Positions 1-11,035 of a stretch of 64,000 nucleotides of DNA are shown one piece after another. The DNA comes from Calocera cornea HHB12733 (Eukaryota > Basidiomycota > Dacrymycetes > Dacrymycetales > Dacrymycetaceae): the NCBI GenBank assembly GCA_001632435.1, contig KV424025.1, forward strand, positions 41,561 to 105,560, given 5' to 3'. The stretch's first letter is position 1, and each line of letters starts with the position of its first letter. Position numbers and translations under genes: made by a program. Under the pieces are notes generated by a model that saw only the letters and a program-made list of their open reading frames with translations, was not told the origin of the DNA and did not search any database.

Positions 1-182
1 GAAACTGGAAGGCCCGCGGTTCAGAGGACCCTTGCACTGAACAAGGAAACATAGCAACAGAAGTGAGACATGCAAGTACTGTACACTTGAGCTATGTTGT
101 TGGGGTGAAGTGGTACGTCAAATACACGCCACAACCCTGTCCTCCATCGGTGATCCTCAACTCGTTGGTGACCATTCCTTGA

Positions 183-858
183 TCAACTTGTGGGCTCTTC
201 CTCTAGAACCGTGACGATCTCTAGTGCCTCACGGTGGCTGGAGAGAGCCACCTCCACCTGCTGCTCACTCACAGACGAGACCCAGCGGCGACGGCCCGTC
301 GAATGCGTGGAATGATATGATCGCGCAGTTGACCAGGATGTAGATGCGTGTGGCTCAGCATTCTGGGCATCAGGGTGCACTAGGCTCCGACTACCGTCCT
401 GCTCCTCGGTGAAGTCGCCGTCCATTCGACTTGATTTCAGATGTAGATAGAGTCTACAAGGCTAAAATGCATGTCAGATTCGGGGAATATGCCGAGCAGG
501 AAGTCTGCCTACTGCGACTGTTTGGAAGCCAAGAGTAAGGCTGTTAACAGAGAGTTATGTTCAGCTCCCCAGTAGTTGACGAAGTGCTTACGGGATGCTA
601 AGAGAAGAAAGTGCTGGTCGCTTCGCAAACGCTGAAGCTGATATGATGTTGATGATCAACACAGCTATCTCTGGCGCTAGTACTTGCAGGGATTCAGCTA
701 TAACGAAACTGCATCTCACCTAGCCAAACAGCAAAGTATGCAGCAACCTCACCCTGAAGAATGCGGAGGAGGGGCATTAGAACCGGTTGGCCTTGCTTCC
801 GTATTGTATGCGGATTGAAGATGGTGAGCAAAAGCCACATTACTGTGCCGGCGTTAGA
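183..858 (-). pseudogene. DUF6533-type membrane protein, 5'-truncated copy
   Basis: The minus strand encodes only the C-terminal half of a DUF6533-type multi-pass membrane protein. Two blocks match the paralogues here: a transmembrane segment containing LLLTIFNPHTIRKQG (about 790-850), and a cytoplasmic tail starting RLYLHLKSSRMDGD and containing TGRRRWVS (183-455), ending at a stop at 183. The N-terminal exons, with the start and the first helices, are not found between this piece and the 3' end of the next gene at 1556. The 700 bp available is also shorter than the roughly 1.2 kb that the neighbouring copy uses. I read it as a truncated duplicate. A functional gene with a highly diverged 5' end cannot be excluded. 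Confidence 0.55.
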
Positions 859-1555
859 CATTTTCTCTCCTCTGAGTTTCAGTCATACATTGGAGAATAA
901 ACCCTGAAGGAATGAGACTGGATTCGGCGTAAGCTGTGGGTCATCAGAATGTCGGACGCGACTCCAGGGAGTAGCGTCCGACATCCTTAATTATCGTAGG
1001 GCACTTGATGAGGAATAGTTGAAATGACTTCGAAACATGACAATGACAGCCGTCTGCTGGAGATGAGGGTCCCCAGGCACTCCCACGGCTCGCGCTCGTG
1101 ACACTGAGAAAGTTTCGCTCACATAAAAACGGTCGCGTCCACAAAGGCGTGTGAGAACGGATACGTCAACCGAGCACAGCTACAGTGAAATCTGTTATCT
1201 TTCCTCAAAGCTTCCGGAAAGCTTCCGGAGATTACTCCATCGCCCGCATGTCCGATTTTACGCACTGTTCTCCGTCCTCCGTCCTACCGAAGACTCGGTC
1301 AAGGCAAGTGTCACGGAAATACCAGCCACTGACTTGCTTGGATAACGACATAAAAATTCTGAAGACTCAAATCAGTGACTTGGAAAGTAGGGGAGCGTCG
1401 ACTCCACAGCCTGGCTTGAGCGACTGGGCGCCTTTTAGCAATTTATCACCCTTTTCAGGGAGTCGAATTGCCGGCCAGCAACTGACAACGTTCACCTCCA
1501 ATTTACAACTCCCTATACCTCCTTAACTCTATCATGTGGCCCATGATATTAAAGA
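859..1555. other. Intergenic / lost 5' exons
   Basis: No coding segment with family similarity or sustained codon bias is visible on either strand. The short open frames here have no recognisable content. This interval should have held the N-terminal exons of the truncated DUF6533 copy downstream. Confidence 0.4.
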
Positions 1556-3413
1556 CTATAAAGCCGACGCTTGTACCTGTTCGGTCTGACCCTCGTCTAA
1601 GACTGCAAGCACTTCATGAATTGAAGGCTCCAGATCTTCAGGAACTCCCGCGTCTCCTTGTAGCCAACGACGTCGACTTCGCAGAGAAAGCGGCGTTGAT
1701 TGAGCGGAAGACCATGAACTCGACACGGGCTGCCTGTCGGAGGGAACAGATACTTCCTTTGTCTGAGTTTCTGGAATATCGTCGTCCGTATAGTCGCTGC
1801 CCCATTGACTCGCCTTGAGATGGAGGTATAGACGACACGGCTAAAAGAAGTTATTGAGTACACAGTGAGGTATTAAAGGACACAACTCACGCCGATGGTT
1901 TGGCCCCCGAAGGTGATGCTAGGGGTGGGAACCCTCAGCCTAATTGCTCAAGTTTCGTAGTGAGACCGGCTTACAGAATACCAACAAGCATCCAAGGCAC
2001 ACGTCCCGCAAATGCCAGGGTTATCCCAATATTCAAAAGGTGCGGTCCTACGCAGTACCGTAAACACTCGTCCCTTGAGCTCCTGAAAAAGCAGCAGACC
2101 TATCCACAGCAGAAAATATAGCATGACTTCGCGTTGTATAATCCGGATCAGAGGACTCAAGACCGTTGAGCCTTGAACTCTGACAGTGTGTGGATTGAAT
2201 ATGGCTAGGAGTATGAACGTGACTGGTGGGATCAGGAGAGCACGCCGGCGGCAAGAATTGGGATTGCGGCACTCACAGTACAAGGCAAACGCAGAGGGTA
2301 GCATTCTACCTGGTATTCAGAAACACTCCACTCCCAATGGCTTCATGCTCACAATAGGGGCTGGAGGTAGCTGGCTTCATCTTGGGGGAATACCGGCCAA
2401 CACCCAGAAACCTGCACCCCGGGTGGCTGGATCGGAACAACAGGCTTGGTATCGGAAAAAAGTACACTGATCAGTAGCTCTGCCTAGTCCATTGCTGAGC
2501 CCGGTGTTGCCGTGTGCGTACAGGGGGAGCGTGTACGGACCAGCGCGTGACCTGGGTGTCAAGGATCAGCCGGCGCCTATGGGTCATCAGAAATACTTCA
2601 CCCCCGAAAAGAAGCATTACAGAAGCACGGACTGGCAGGAGGCTCAGTATAGCACATCATATATCACCAGTATACGATCTCACTCTTAGGTCGGCGTTGG
2701 AACAGGGCCAAGAGGCGCCAAAGCATGAGGGCATCACCCGGGAGCGCCATGGCGATGTTGGCGCTTAATTTAGTGCACCGTCATCCTTGAGATCAGCGGC
2801 TGTGAAACAGGTCACTCACTGCACGAGTACGGTCACAAACGTTTTGCATCTGTAGAGTGATCCAGGCCCGAAGACCACAACACAACGGACACTCCAGACT
2901 TACCCCTGCACTACAGTCAGCAACAACTCCACGAGGCGACGATCGCGGTCGTACCGTAGCAGAAAGCGGTCGTGTTACCACTGTGGCCGCGATTAATGAT
3001 CAGACGCTCCGTACAGCCAGTGCAGTCTGATGAGCATACGGAAGCAAATTGTGCTGGGTGAGGTGTTTAGACTGTCTCGGAGTCGGAATCGGAACAAAAG
3101 AAGGCATGTGCTTACCCAAGAATTCCGATACTCATAACTCTTATCAACGCATACAAAGCACGTGGAAGCGTTATGGGTCGTCTTTGAACACAATCAATGG
3201 GCGGACGAAGCTATGATGTCAAGTTACCTACGTCCATACAAATTTCCTTTCTTTCGGAATTGCCAGTACGGAATCGTATGCAACGACGCAGGTGATCGCA
3301 GCTAACCTGGAATCAAAATTATCAACGCATTGGTTTTCGACCCACTCACCCGCAACATATTGAAACATTTTGATATCCCCCAGAAACTGCTCGTCCTCAG
3401 CGGTGAGCGCCAT
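1556..3413 (-). CDS. DUF6533 domain membrane protein
   Basis: Multi-exon gene of the DUF6533 family, fungal multi-pass membrane proteins of unknown function. Exon 1 starts at the ATG at 3413 and encodes FLGDIKMFQYVA. After a 44-50 nt intron comes the family signature ITCVVAYDSVLAIPKERKF, ending in VW. A later exon near 2200-2250 encodes a helix with LLAIFNPHTVRVQGS followed by LSPLIRIIQREV. The last exon (about 1556-1840) encodes an acidic tail with SLRSRRRWLQGD and EVLAVLDEG. The internal exons between 2300 and 3200 are not resolved. The order N-terminal amphipathic exon, DUF6533 signature, helices and RRRW tail matches the copies at 9.0 and 12.0 kb. It appears intact at start, signature and tail. 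The ligand and role are unknown. Confidence 0.65.
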
Positions 3414-4461
3414 CCTGAAGGGCGAGGAAGTGAAAGGCGAGCGTGGAAGCCGATGAGAGTCGACGAATGAAAGGTGACGGTCGCAGGTCGGAAAGTCGCA
3501 TCAGCCGACTGCGGGAGTAATATTTGCAATCCTTATGATAGTAGAGCCCTGTGACACCCGAAGTATTGGGAAGCGCAAGGGTACCGCAGATAGAGCCGAA
3601 ACACAGTCAGGTCAGTTGGGGGATGCGGCCCCGCGAGCACACCGCCTTCATCTCTCCGACTGACGCTCAGGGAAGCTTGGGAAGGTGTGCTCACGTCAGA
3701 GTTAGGCGCCCAAAAGCTGCGCCAGAGAACAGGCGTGTCAAACATGTTGTATTAATGGCTGGGGACGGCAGAGGGGGTATGGCGCCTGTTATTGTTCGTG
3801 GACAATTCGAGAAGATAACAGCTACTGCGCCACGCAGATCTGCTCTACCCATGCCTGGTCTGCAGAACCTTCTCGGGCTCCAGGCAGCCTGGACGCAGAC
3901 GGGGTGCGATCGGGAAAGAGATACTCGCAATAACAACTGTTGATTGGTTGAACAAAGGTATAAAGCATGTTAAGACTAAAACAGTGATAGCTTTTCGGGG
4001 AATAACGACGCACGGAGGCCCGACCCAACCCAACCCGCCGGCGCGGGGCGGCTGACTAGGCCTTGTTAGAACAGTATGTAACCACCAATGTCGGAGACTC
4101 GGAAGGGTTGGACTGGTCCGACCACCGACCGCGACCGCGACACCGACCTTCAACTAGCAGCCCCGGCTGTACGCGACCGTACAGTGCGGGAGTGCGTCAA
4201 GCTTGTAATAAGTAACAAATGCGGGCACGCCGCCCCGCTGTACTGCCGCTCGTGAACGACAACCGATGAGTGAAAGAGTTTGAACGAAGAGAGACAATAC
4301 TGAGTGGAAGGGGTGAACTGGATACAGAATGCAGCTGAAGACAAGGGACAGCAAGACACCACCAGAAAAGAAAGACAGCGGCTGGACGTCGCGCGTTGCA
4401 GCCAGGGAGCAGGAACGATTATAGGCAGTCCAAAATTGTCCCAAAAAGAAAAGGAGTCCGG
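3414..4461. other. Intergenic
   Basis: This separates the 5' end of one DUF6533 gene from the 3' end of the next gene. The longest open frame (plus strand, about 130 codons) has no domain and no codon bias. I see no RNA gene. Confidence 0.4.
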
Positions 4462-6365
4462 TTACCCCTCGCCAGAGGGCGGGCCCTGGACGCGCACGCT
4501 CTGCTCGCCCACACGGCCCACGCGGCCACCTTCCTCCTGGACGATCTGGCCGACGCGGGCAAAGCCGCCCTCCTCGGTCGTGTGGCCGTCCTTGCTCGCG
4601 CCCGCACTGTCGGCCTGGGGCACGCCGCTCTCCTGGGAGTTGGGCCCGCTCGAGCTCTCCTCGGCCGCCGGGGGAAACACGGGCTTGTTGAGCGCCTCGC
4701 GGAACGCGCGCGCCATGATCTCCGCGTCGACGCCCGAGAAGGGCGAGGCGCCGCTGCCCGAGCGGCTCAGGTTGGCCGGCGCCGCCGTGAGCGGGATGTT
4801 CGGGTTGTGCGTCATCGACGCGGGGGAGACGGGCTCGCCGAGCGGGTTGGGCCCCGGACGGGTCGTCGCCGTGCTCGTATCGCGTGACAATGCGGCCGCT
4901 CCGACCGCGGCACCCGCTGCGGCGCCAGCAGCCGCCTCCGCTCCTCCTCCGCCAAGGATGGGCGAAGGAGGCTTGGGCGGCTTGCTCGCCGGGTCACCAC
5001 GCATGTTCTCCATCATTGGGCTCTGGCTGCCCATGCTCCCTCTCCTTGTGATCTGCGATCTGCGCCAGCGGAAGTAGCGCGCTGCGAAGTAGAGCAGCGC
5101 ACAGAGCAGGACCAGGGCGAGGAAGCCCAGCACGGTGGGGACGGCGATGGCCCATGCGGGCGTGCCCCCGTTGTCGTTCGACGCGCCCTGCAGGTCACCC
5201 GTCTGTGTCGAGAGCGGGTTCCCGGTGGAGTTGGCGGTGCGGGAGGCGGTGCGGGTTGACTGGGTGGAGAAGACGGAGGACTCGGAAACGGAGACGATGG
5301 AGGAGAGGGAGGCGGCCGACTGGGTCGACTCGGCGGAGAGGGAGGAGAAGGCGGAGGGGTTGGTGACGGAGAGGAGGGAGAGGGTAGTCAGGGCCGAGGC
5401 GAAAGAAGCGATGGATTCGAGGGATTCGGAGGAGAGGGATGCGACGGAGGAGGAAGCGAGGGCGGCCGACGTCAGGGAGACGGATGATACGGACTCGATG
5501 GAGGTGATGGATGCGGCCGACAGGGTGGCTTGTGCGGCGACGGACGTCACGGACACGGACGAGGCGGAGATGAGCGTTGCGGGGGTTGCGGTCTCTGCCA
5601 GCACGGTCAGGCACGCGCATACATGCAGCAAAAATTACACACGGATAGCAAGGAACGTCGCGAGTCTGCTCTCCCCGCCCGTGAGCTGCGTCCCGCCCGG
5701 TACGACGACAAAGTAGTAGGGGAACGTGATGTTGGACCCGATGAAGTTGTCCCCTCTCGGGCCCCACCACGTGTCGTCTACCTGCACGCCCAGCTGGCCC
5801 GCGGCGTTCTGCAGCCCAGGGAAAGAGAGCGCCATCTCGTTCGAGTCGGCGTGGAAGAGGTAGACATCCACCGTGCCCGCGCCGATGAACTGTGGCTGGC
5901 GGAGGTTCCACACGAACTTTGTCCAGTCGGACTCGACCAGCGTCAGCCCTTGCGGGGGGTAGCACGAGAGCACGTTGTTCCCCACGTTGTCGCATGTTGG
6001 ATCTGCGTCGGGTGAGGATTAGGCGGACAACGCGGGAGGGAAGAGAGCGCACAGGTGATGTTCCAGCTCTGGCGGCCGACGAGCTGGGCCCGGCCATCCA
6101 GGTCCAGGTCCGGGCCGATGACCTCCCTTCCCTCCTTGTCAAAACCCCTCAGCACGGCGCGCCGCTGCTTTATGAGCTGGTGGTGGTCCGGCGGGGGCGG
6201 CGGCTCGGGCTTGCCATGCTGTGGCGCGTGGTTTGTGAAAACCTGTGGGGGCGGGGTGGGCGTGGGTTGCGGCGGTCTTGGGGCTGCCATTGCGCGTGAG
6301 AGGAGGAAGAGGAGGAAGAGGAGATAAGGGAATAACGTCCGGGGGTGAAGGCGGATTAAGGGCAT
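4462..6365 (-). CDS. Ser-rich single-pass membrane protein (Mid2/SKG6-like architecture)
   Basis: Three exons close in frame: 6365-6053, 6002-5643 and 5594-4462, giving 601 residues. The N-terminus (MPLIRLHPRTLFPYLLFLLF) is a signal peptide. Next is an extracellular domain with NITYPTCDNVGNNVLSCYPP and a run of conserved Trp and Gly (FVWNLRQP, DTWWGPRGDNFIGSN), then a long Ser/Thr/Ala-rich stalk probably O-glycosylated. One transmembrane helix (AIAVPTVLGFLALVLLCALL) is followed by a basic stop-transfer segment (RYFRWRRSQITRR) and a Pro/Gly-rich cytoplasmic tail of about 200 residues. This layout is typical of fungal cell-wall stress sensors and Mid2-like proteins. The extracellular domain does not identify a ligand, so sensing is an inference. 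Confidence 0.8.
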
Positions 6366-7639
6366 GTAAAGGCAAAAACAGTGGGAAAGGGGGAAGGGTG
6401 AGGGAAGGCGATGGGAAGGGGCTAGCTTGCTCGCAGGGTTGCTAGCTGTAGCGACGGCGGGGCGCTAGCGGCACGATGCGGGGGATATACGATTATGGCG
6501 GGCGGGTGTGGGGCTNNNNNNNNNNNNNNNNNNNNNNNNNNNNNNNNNNNNNNNNNNNNNNNNNNNNNNNNNNNNNNNNNNNNNNNNNNNNNNNNNNNNN
6601 NNNNNNNNNNNNNNNATTGGGGCTGCCTAGCAGACGGAGACGGCGAGGGTGGACGGGGGCCGACGTGGAGAGCAGGGAGGGCGAGGAGGAGCAGCAAGGG
6701 GGGGAGGGGGGGGCAAAACAGTCCGGCAGGGGAGGGAAGAAGGACGACAGCGGCCAAGGGGAAGCGGGAGGAAGACGGGCGAATGACGCTATGCGCTGGT
6801 GCCCGCTGCCCGTGTGCCGCCCGCGCGGGTGGTGCGATGCGCCTGGTTGAAACGAGCGGGGTTGCCGAGGCCAAGGGGGGATGTTCAGCCTCGCGAGTGG
6901 CGGGGGTGGGTGTGTGCTGTGCTGTTGTGCTGTTGTGCTGTTAAGCTGGGTGGAAAGAGCGAGGGAGTGCCCAGTGGGTCGACGAGCGGAGTGCGTGTCT
7001 GCCTGATGCGGGCGCGTCCGGGGAGTCAGGCGATGACGGCACGGGGGTGGCAAGAGAGTGAGATACAGAGGGCGAGAAATGGGGTGCGGCCGGAATGGGC
7101 GATAGGCGCGAAGAGAGGAATGGAAATAGAAAGGAGGGGTGGAATGGAATAGGGAGGGACGGCGGGGGGGGAAAGGGTGAGGGGGGAAAGCGGGCGAGAA
7201 ACGCCCTGCTCTGGCAGCACACTGGCTCGAGGAACGAACGGAGCGCGAATGGGTGGCCGTGCTTCCGTCTGCGTTCCTTCCTCGGTGACGCAGGGCCAGC
7301 GCTCGCGTGGCGCACTCCCCCTTATATGAATGCAGCTCGTTCTGGGCTCTCTCCCTCCTCCGGGGCCTCTGCGGAGCATCTCACTCTGTCCACCGCACCG
7401 CAGGGCCGGTCTTATCCAGCCCGCACACACCCTGTCACCGCGCCCGCTCGGCGTCTCAGCGCGCAGACAGCCAGTGATCGGCCACCCACCGGCCAGCTTA
7501 ACCGCTTCGTTCGGAGCCCACCTACCCCTACCCCCGCGCATCACGGCCCAGCCCATCCCCCCCGCGGCGCCGCACGGCAGCATGGCAGCATGGCAGCAGG
7601 GTATCAGGAAAACCAAGTGAAAAAATAGAACGACCGTAC
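6366..7639. other. Low-complexity 5' flank with G-rich tracts
   Basis: Upstream region of the Ser-rich membrane protein gene. It is dominated by purine-rich runs on the plus strand (for example around 6700-6760 and 7150-7195) and contains the assembly gap. The long open frames are a by-product of GC-rich low-complexity sequence. I see no gene here. Confidence 0.4.
6516..6615. other. Assembly gap (100 N)
   Basis: Exactly 100 consecutive N, a conventional scaffold-gap size, so the true distance is probably unknown. It falls in G-rich low-complexity DNA, which explains a break in assembly. Confidence 0.98.
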
Positions 7640-7908
7640 AGAATGCCGGATCGCCGGGCGCGCGTCGAACGATCATGCTACCGATACCCTTTTCCTTTGC
7701 ACATTCCGCGCTGCCGCTTCTGCGTTGCCGCCGGCACGCGCCTCGGCTGCAAACCGGCGTGAGGCGGTGCGCGCCGCGCGTGGGCCGGCGTCATACCGTC
7801 ATACCGCTGTCACGTCGCGCCCCACCGGAGGGAACTGGGTATTGTGAATTGTCCATTGTGGGAACGATCAGCACATTGCGGAACCTCGCACTGTGCGCCG
7901 ACGGTCCT

Positions 7909-8140
7909 GATCACCGGATTGATCGTTGCAATACTGCTTCGATCCGCCCGAGGCTTATCTCGGCCTTGGGCTTGGACGACTCCCGCGGGCGATCCCAGCG
8001 GCCCGCGCTGTCGTGCAACGCTGCCCAGAGCTGAATCACGAAGCGTCGAGACAGTTGCAATGTCGCCTGATGCACACTAGTACTGTATTGCCGACACGCC
8101 AAACTGGCCGGTGCGCAGCTGGCAGTAGCCATGGTAAGAT
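7909..8140 (+). repeat. Promoter-internal duplicate, copy 1
   Basis: Diverged direct repeat of 8640-8830. Both contain CGTTGCAATACTG, then AACGCTGCCCAGAGCTGAAT followed by CACGAAGCGTCG, then TGTCGCCTGATGCA and CAGCTGGCAG. The duplication lies within the 5' flank of the DUF6533 gene that starts at 9024. Confidence 0.75.
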
Positions 8141-8639
8141 CATCACACCAGCCAACGCTCGCAACCCGAAAGCGAACCTGATCATGACCGCCCCCAGCGG
8201 CATATCATCACACAATTCGCTGTTATATCGATCACCATGATCCCTGCCGACACCGGCCATCTCGGCGTTGTCGTGCCGGCCCTCTCTCGTCGAATCTGGC
8301 ATCTTCGCAATGTCAACCTTCCTCCCGTCGGGCCACTTCCTATCCTTAAAATTAGCAACCCCTTGTGCCTGAGCCATCAACGCCCGTCAGCCCAACAACG
8401 TCATCCTGACCCTCTCCAGCCGTCTCTCGGGTCCGTGGAAGGCCCACGTGCCCTCTCCAGGCCGCCCTACATAGTGTACTGGCCCGCGGCCGCTTCCGGG
8501 TCCGCCATCGCGATCGAGACGGCGGGGCGGCTTACGGGATGTCGATAAGGCGGAGAAGAAGATCCTGACGGATAATGGGAACAAGAAACCTAGAATAAAA
8601 CAGCCAACAGCACAGCCAGGTCTCGTGCGCCGACTCTCC

Positions 8640-8830
8640 TGATCAGCGTCTTGGCCGTTGCAATACTGTAATCTGCCCAATGCTTATTCCGGCCTTTCAC
8701 GACCCCACCGGCCCGGCGCTGTTGTGCAACGCTGCCCAGAGCTGAATCACGAAGCGTCGCGGCAATCGCGCTGTCGCCTGATGCATATTACGATACACCA
8801 CGCTGACCCGTGCACAGCTGGCAGCCATGT
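8640..8830 (+). repeat. Promoter-internal duplicate, copy 2
   Basis: Second copy of the 7909-8140 segment, in the same orientation. It has shorter spacing between landmarks because of small deletions. It is absent from unit B, so it arose or was retained only in unit A. Confidence 0.75.
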
Positions 8831-9023
8831 CATATGCATCATCCATTCCATGACTGGTCAATATTCATACTGTACCGCCCCCAGATCTTCGCTAATTATA
8901 GTCGGATCTCGGTGCCAGCGTGTCCGGGATGGGCTGTATATCAATATTAATGCCATTTGGCATTTTGTGGCCCGACAGTCTGGCCCTTTGACAACGAGAA
9001 TCACCCTAATCGGGGCAACAGGA

Positions 9024-10945
9024 TGGCGACCCCAGTCGAGGCAGAGCAGTTACTCGCGGACATCAAGTTGTTCCAATACGTTGCCAGTGAGTCACCTATG
9101 CACAGGCGCAGGCCATTGCCAGTGCTGACAATCCAGTCGCCGCGACCTGCACGGTCGTGTACGACGCAGCGGTTAGCTTCCCTGAAGAGCTCAAATATGT
9201 CTGGAGGTTGGCACTTCACCGTCACGCGGTGATTATGGCCTGTTCATACCCTTCTCCGGCTCCAGACGACCGATAACACTCCCACGAGCGCTGTACGCCT
9301 CGATAAGAGTTCTGAGCTTGGCAATACTTGGGTAGTCTTCTCACGTTTCGGGCTCACCAAGGGGAGACTCACCTGAACGGTGCTGTTTTGGACAGGACCC
9401 TCTGCTACTGTGCGCGTTCTATACATGCAAAGCGCTTGTCTCTGACCTCGAAGTTGCAGTAGTGACAAGGCCACTGTCTGAGATAGTAAGCGCTTCGCCT
9501 GCTGAAAACTTGTATCATGAACGCTTCTGAATTGCGTTCCAGGGGTGAGTCAATGGGATTTCAACTACGATCCCCATAATGGATCGTACAACAGATGCAA
9601 GGCCTTCACGTCACTCCTCTTCCAGTGAGTTCCGTGTTCTGGGCGTCAGACGTCACGCGCATGACAGGTCAATATCGAAGCGGCAACGTCATCATGGCCC
9701 TCCCCGGAGATGCACTCATGATTTGGCGCATCGCGGCTCTGTTTCACCGATACAGACGAAGTGCGGGAGAAACCCCTCGGCTGTAAGAGTCTGACTTGGT
9801 CTGATCATGAAAACAGTGCGAATTGTGATATGGTGTTTGTGCGGCGGTGAGCCTCGCTCTCCCTGAACCCATAAGCATCATCTAATATGCAGGATACAGC
9901 TCATTGGCTGGTGCGCAACAGGGCTGCAAGCATATTGAGCGACGGGGATCTGATATGCCCACTCAGGTGGAAGGCTTGATCACCCTCACCTTCGGATTGT
10001 CTCCCGTACTCCCGGTTAAACCACCGGGAGTCGAGGTATCTGGCTGTTGGCCCGCTTTTACACAGGACGAAAGCAGCTCCTTGTTGGCGCTCCTGTGAGT
10101 TCGGAGAGTACTTCCATGTCTTTGCTGAAGTCCTGTTTACCAGAATGTTACCTTCTGCATTTGCCGTACACTGTGAATCTCACTTTCTGCTCTGCCATCC
10201 GTGTGCTGACCCAGGCAGTCATGTTCTTTCTGCTCACTTTATTCAACCCGCATACCCTCATCAAGCCCAGGCCAGTGCTCCTGAGTCCTCTAATTCAGAT
10301 CATCCGGAGGGAAGTGGCCTGGTACTTCGGGGTGTTCTTGAGTACATTGCATGCTAGCGCGTGCCAGAGTAGGAGCAGTGCTAATCGTACTAAAACAGTG
10401 CCGCATCTTCTGTCAGTTGTGGTCACGACAATGTCCGCCGGACGGGTGCCGCGTACGCTACTTGGTGTAATGTACCTTAACTCCTAACAAAACGTTACAA
10501 GACCATTCAAGCTGATTCGCAGCGTCACGCTTGGAGGGCAGACTATCGCAGTGAGTGCGAAGTGTTGGAAGCCTACAGACCCCCAGCTTATCAACGGTTA
10601 CAGCCGTGCCGCCTGTACCTTCACTTGAAAGCAAGTCAATGGGACAACATCTCAACAGCAGAGTCGCACTCGGAGACAAGTCCGAGCTCCGATATGCCCC
10701 AGACCGCAGAAACCTCGAGCGTATGGTCATCTGCAGTATCAAGTCACCCATCGGTCAGGAGTCGGCGCCGGTGGATGATCAATTCGGAACAGCATACCGA
10801 CATCGATCCATCGGTACATCAAGAAGTAAACGAAGTGGTGGCGATACTCGATGAAGGCGTTAGTGGTGAAGAAGAGAGCGTGGAATCGAAGCACCAGTGC
10901 GAGGGTTCTGCCGTTCCAAGCTGTGACTGCCCGATACATGTATGA
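9024..10945 (+). CDS. DUF6533 domain membrane protein (tandem copy A)
   Basis: Exon 1 from the ATG at 9024 encodes AEQLLADIKLFQYVA. After a 50 nt intron, exon 2 encodes the DUF6533 signature IAATCTVVYDAAVSFPEEL then KYVWR. Later exons carry helices including FFLLTLFNPHTLIKP and LSPLIQIIRREVAWYF (about 10220-10340). The last exon encodes a cytoplasmic tail with QWDNISTAESHSETS and RSRRRWMINSEQH, stopping at 10945. The middle exons (9200-10100) are approximate. The tail is about 30 residues longer than in copy B because the stop differs. It sits head-to-tail with copy B, and the two share their upstream DNA. The gene looks intact at the ends; the function of this family is unknown. Confidence 0.7.
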
Positions 10946-11035
10946 TTTTCATCTGCGAACGAATGCACGACAATAGAAGACGCACGTGCAGCATCGCAGC
11001 AGGGTAGTAGAGATAAAAGCAAGTGTAGAGCGACC

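Larger units (their letters stand above)
7640..10945 (+). repeat. Tandem duplication unit A (promoter + DUF6533 gene)
   Basis: Unit A aligns along its length with unit B at 11036-13863. Matching landmarks, in the same order, are GGATCGCCGGG then the block ending TTCCTTTGCACATTCCGCGC, CAGCACATTGCGGA, a GCTGCCCAGAGCTG block, ATCAACGCCC followed by GGCCCACGTG, and then the whole DUF6533 gene down to its RRRWMINSEQH tail. Unit A is longer upstream of the ATG (about 1.38 kb against 0.98 kb) because part of its promoter is duplicated again. This is a direct segmental duplication that includes 5' regulatory DNA. Confidence 0.8.

Noticed and set aside
3551..3943. 130-residue plus-strand frame
   Set aside because: No domain, signal or codon bias. 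It lies upstream of a minus-strand DUF6533 gene and is most likely chance.
4304..5077. 257-residue plus-strand frame
   Set aside because: Antisense to the membrane protein gene at 4462-6365, whose three exons close in phase with signal peptide and membrane helix.
6422..7053. Several long frames spanning the N gap
   Set aside because: They include undefined residues and are Pro/Arg/Gly low-complexity products of G-rich DNA, so they give no evidence of a gene.
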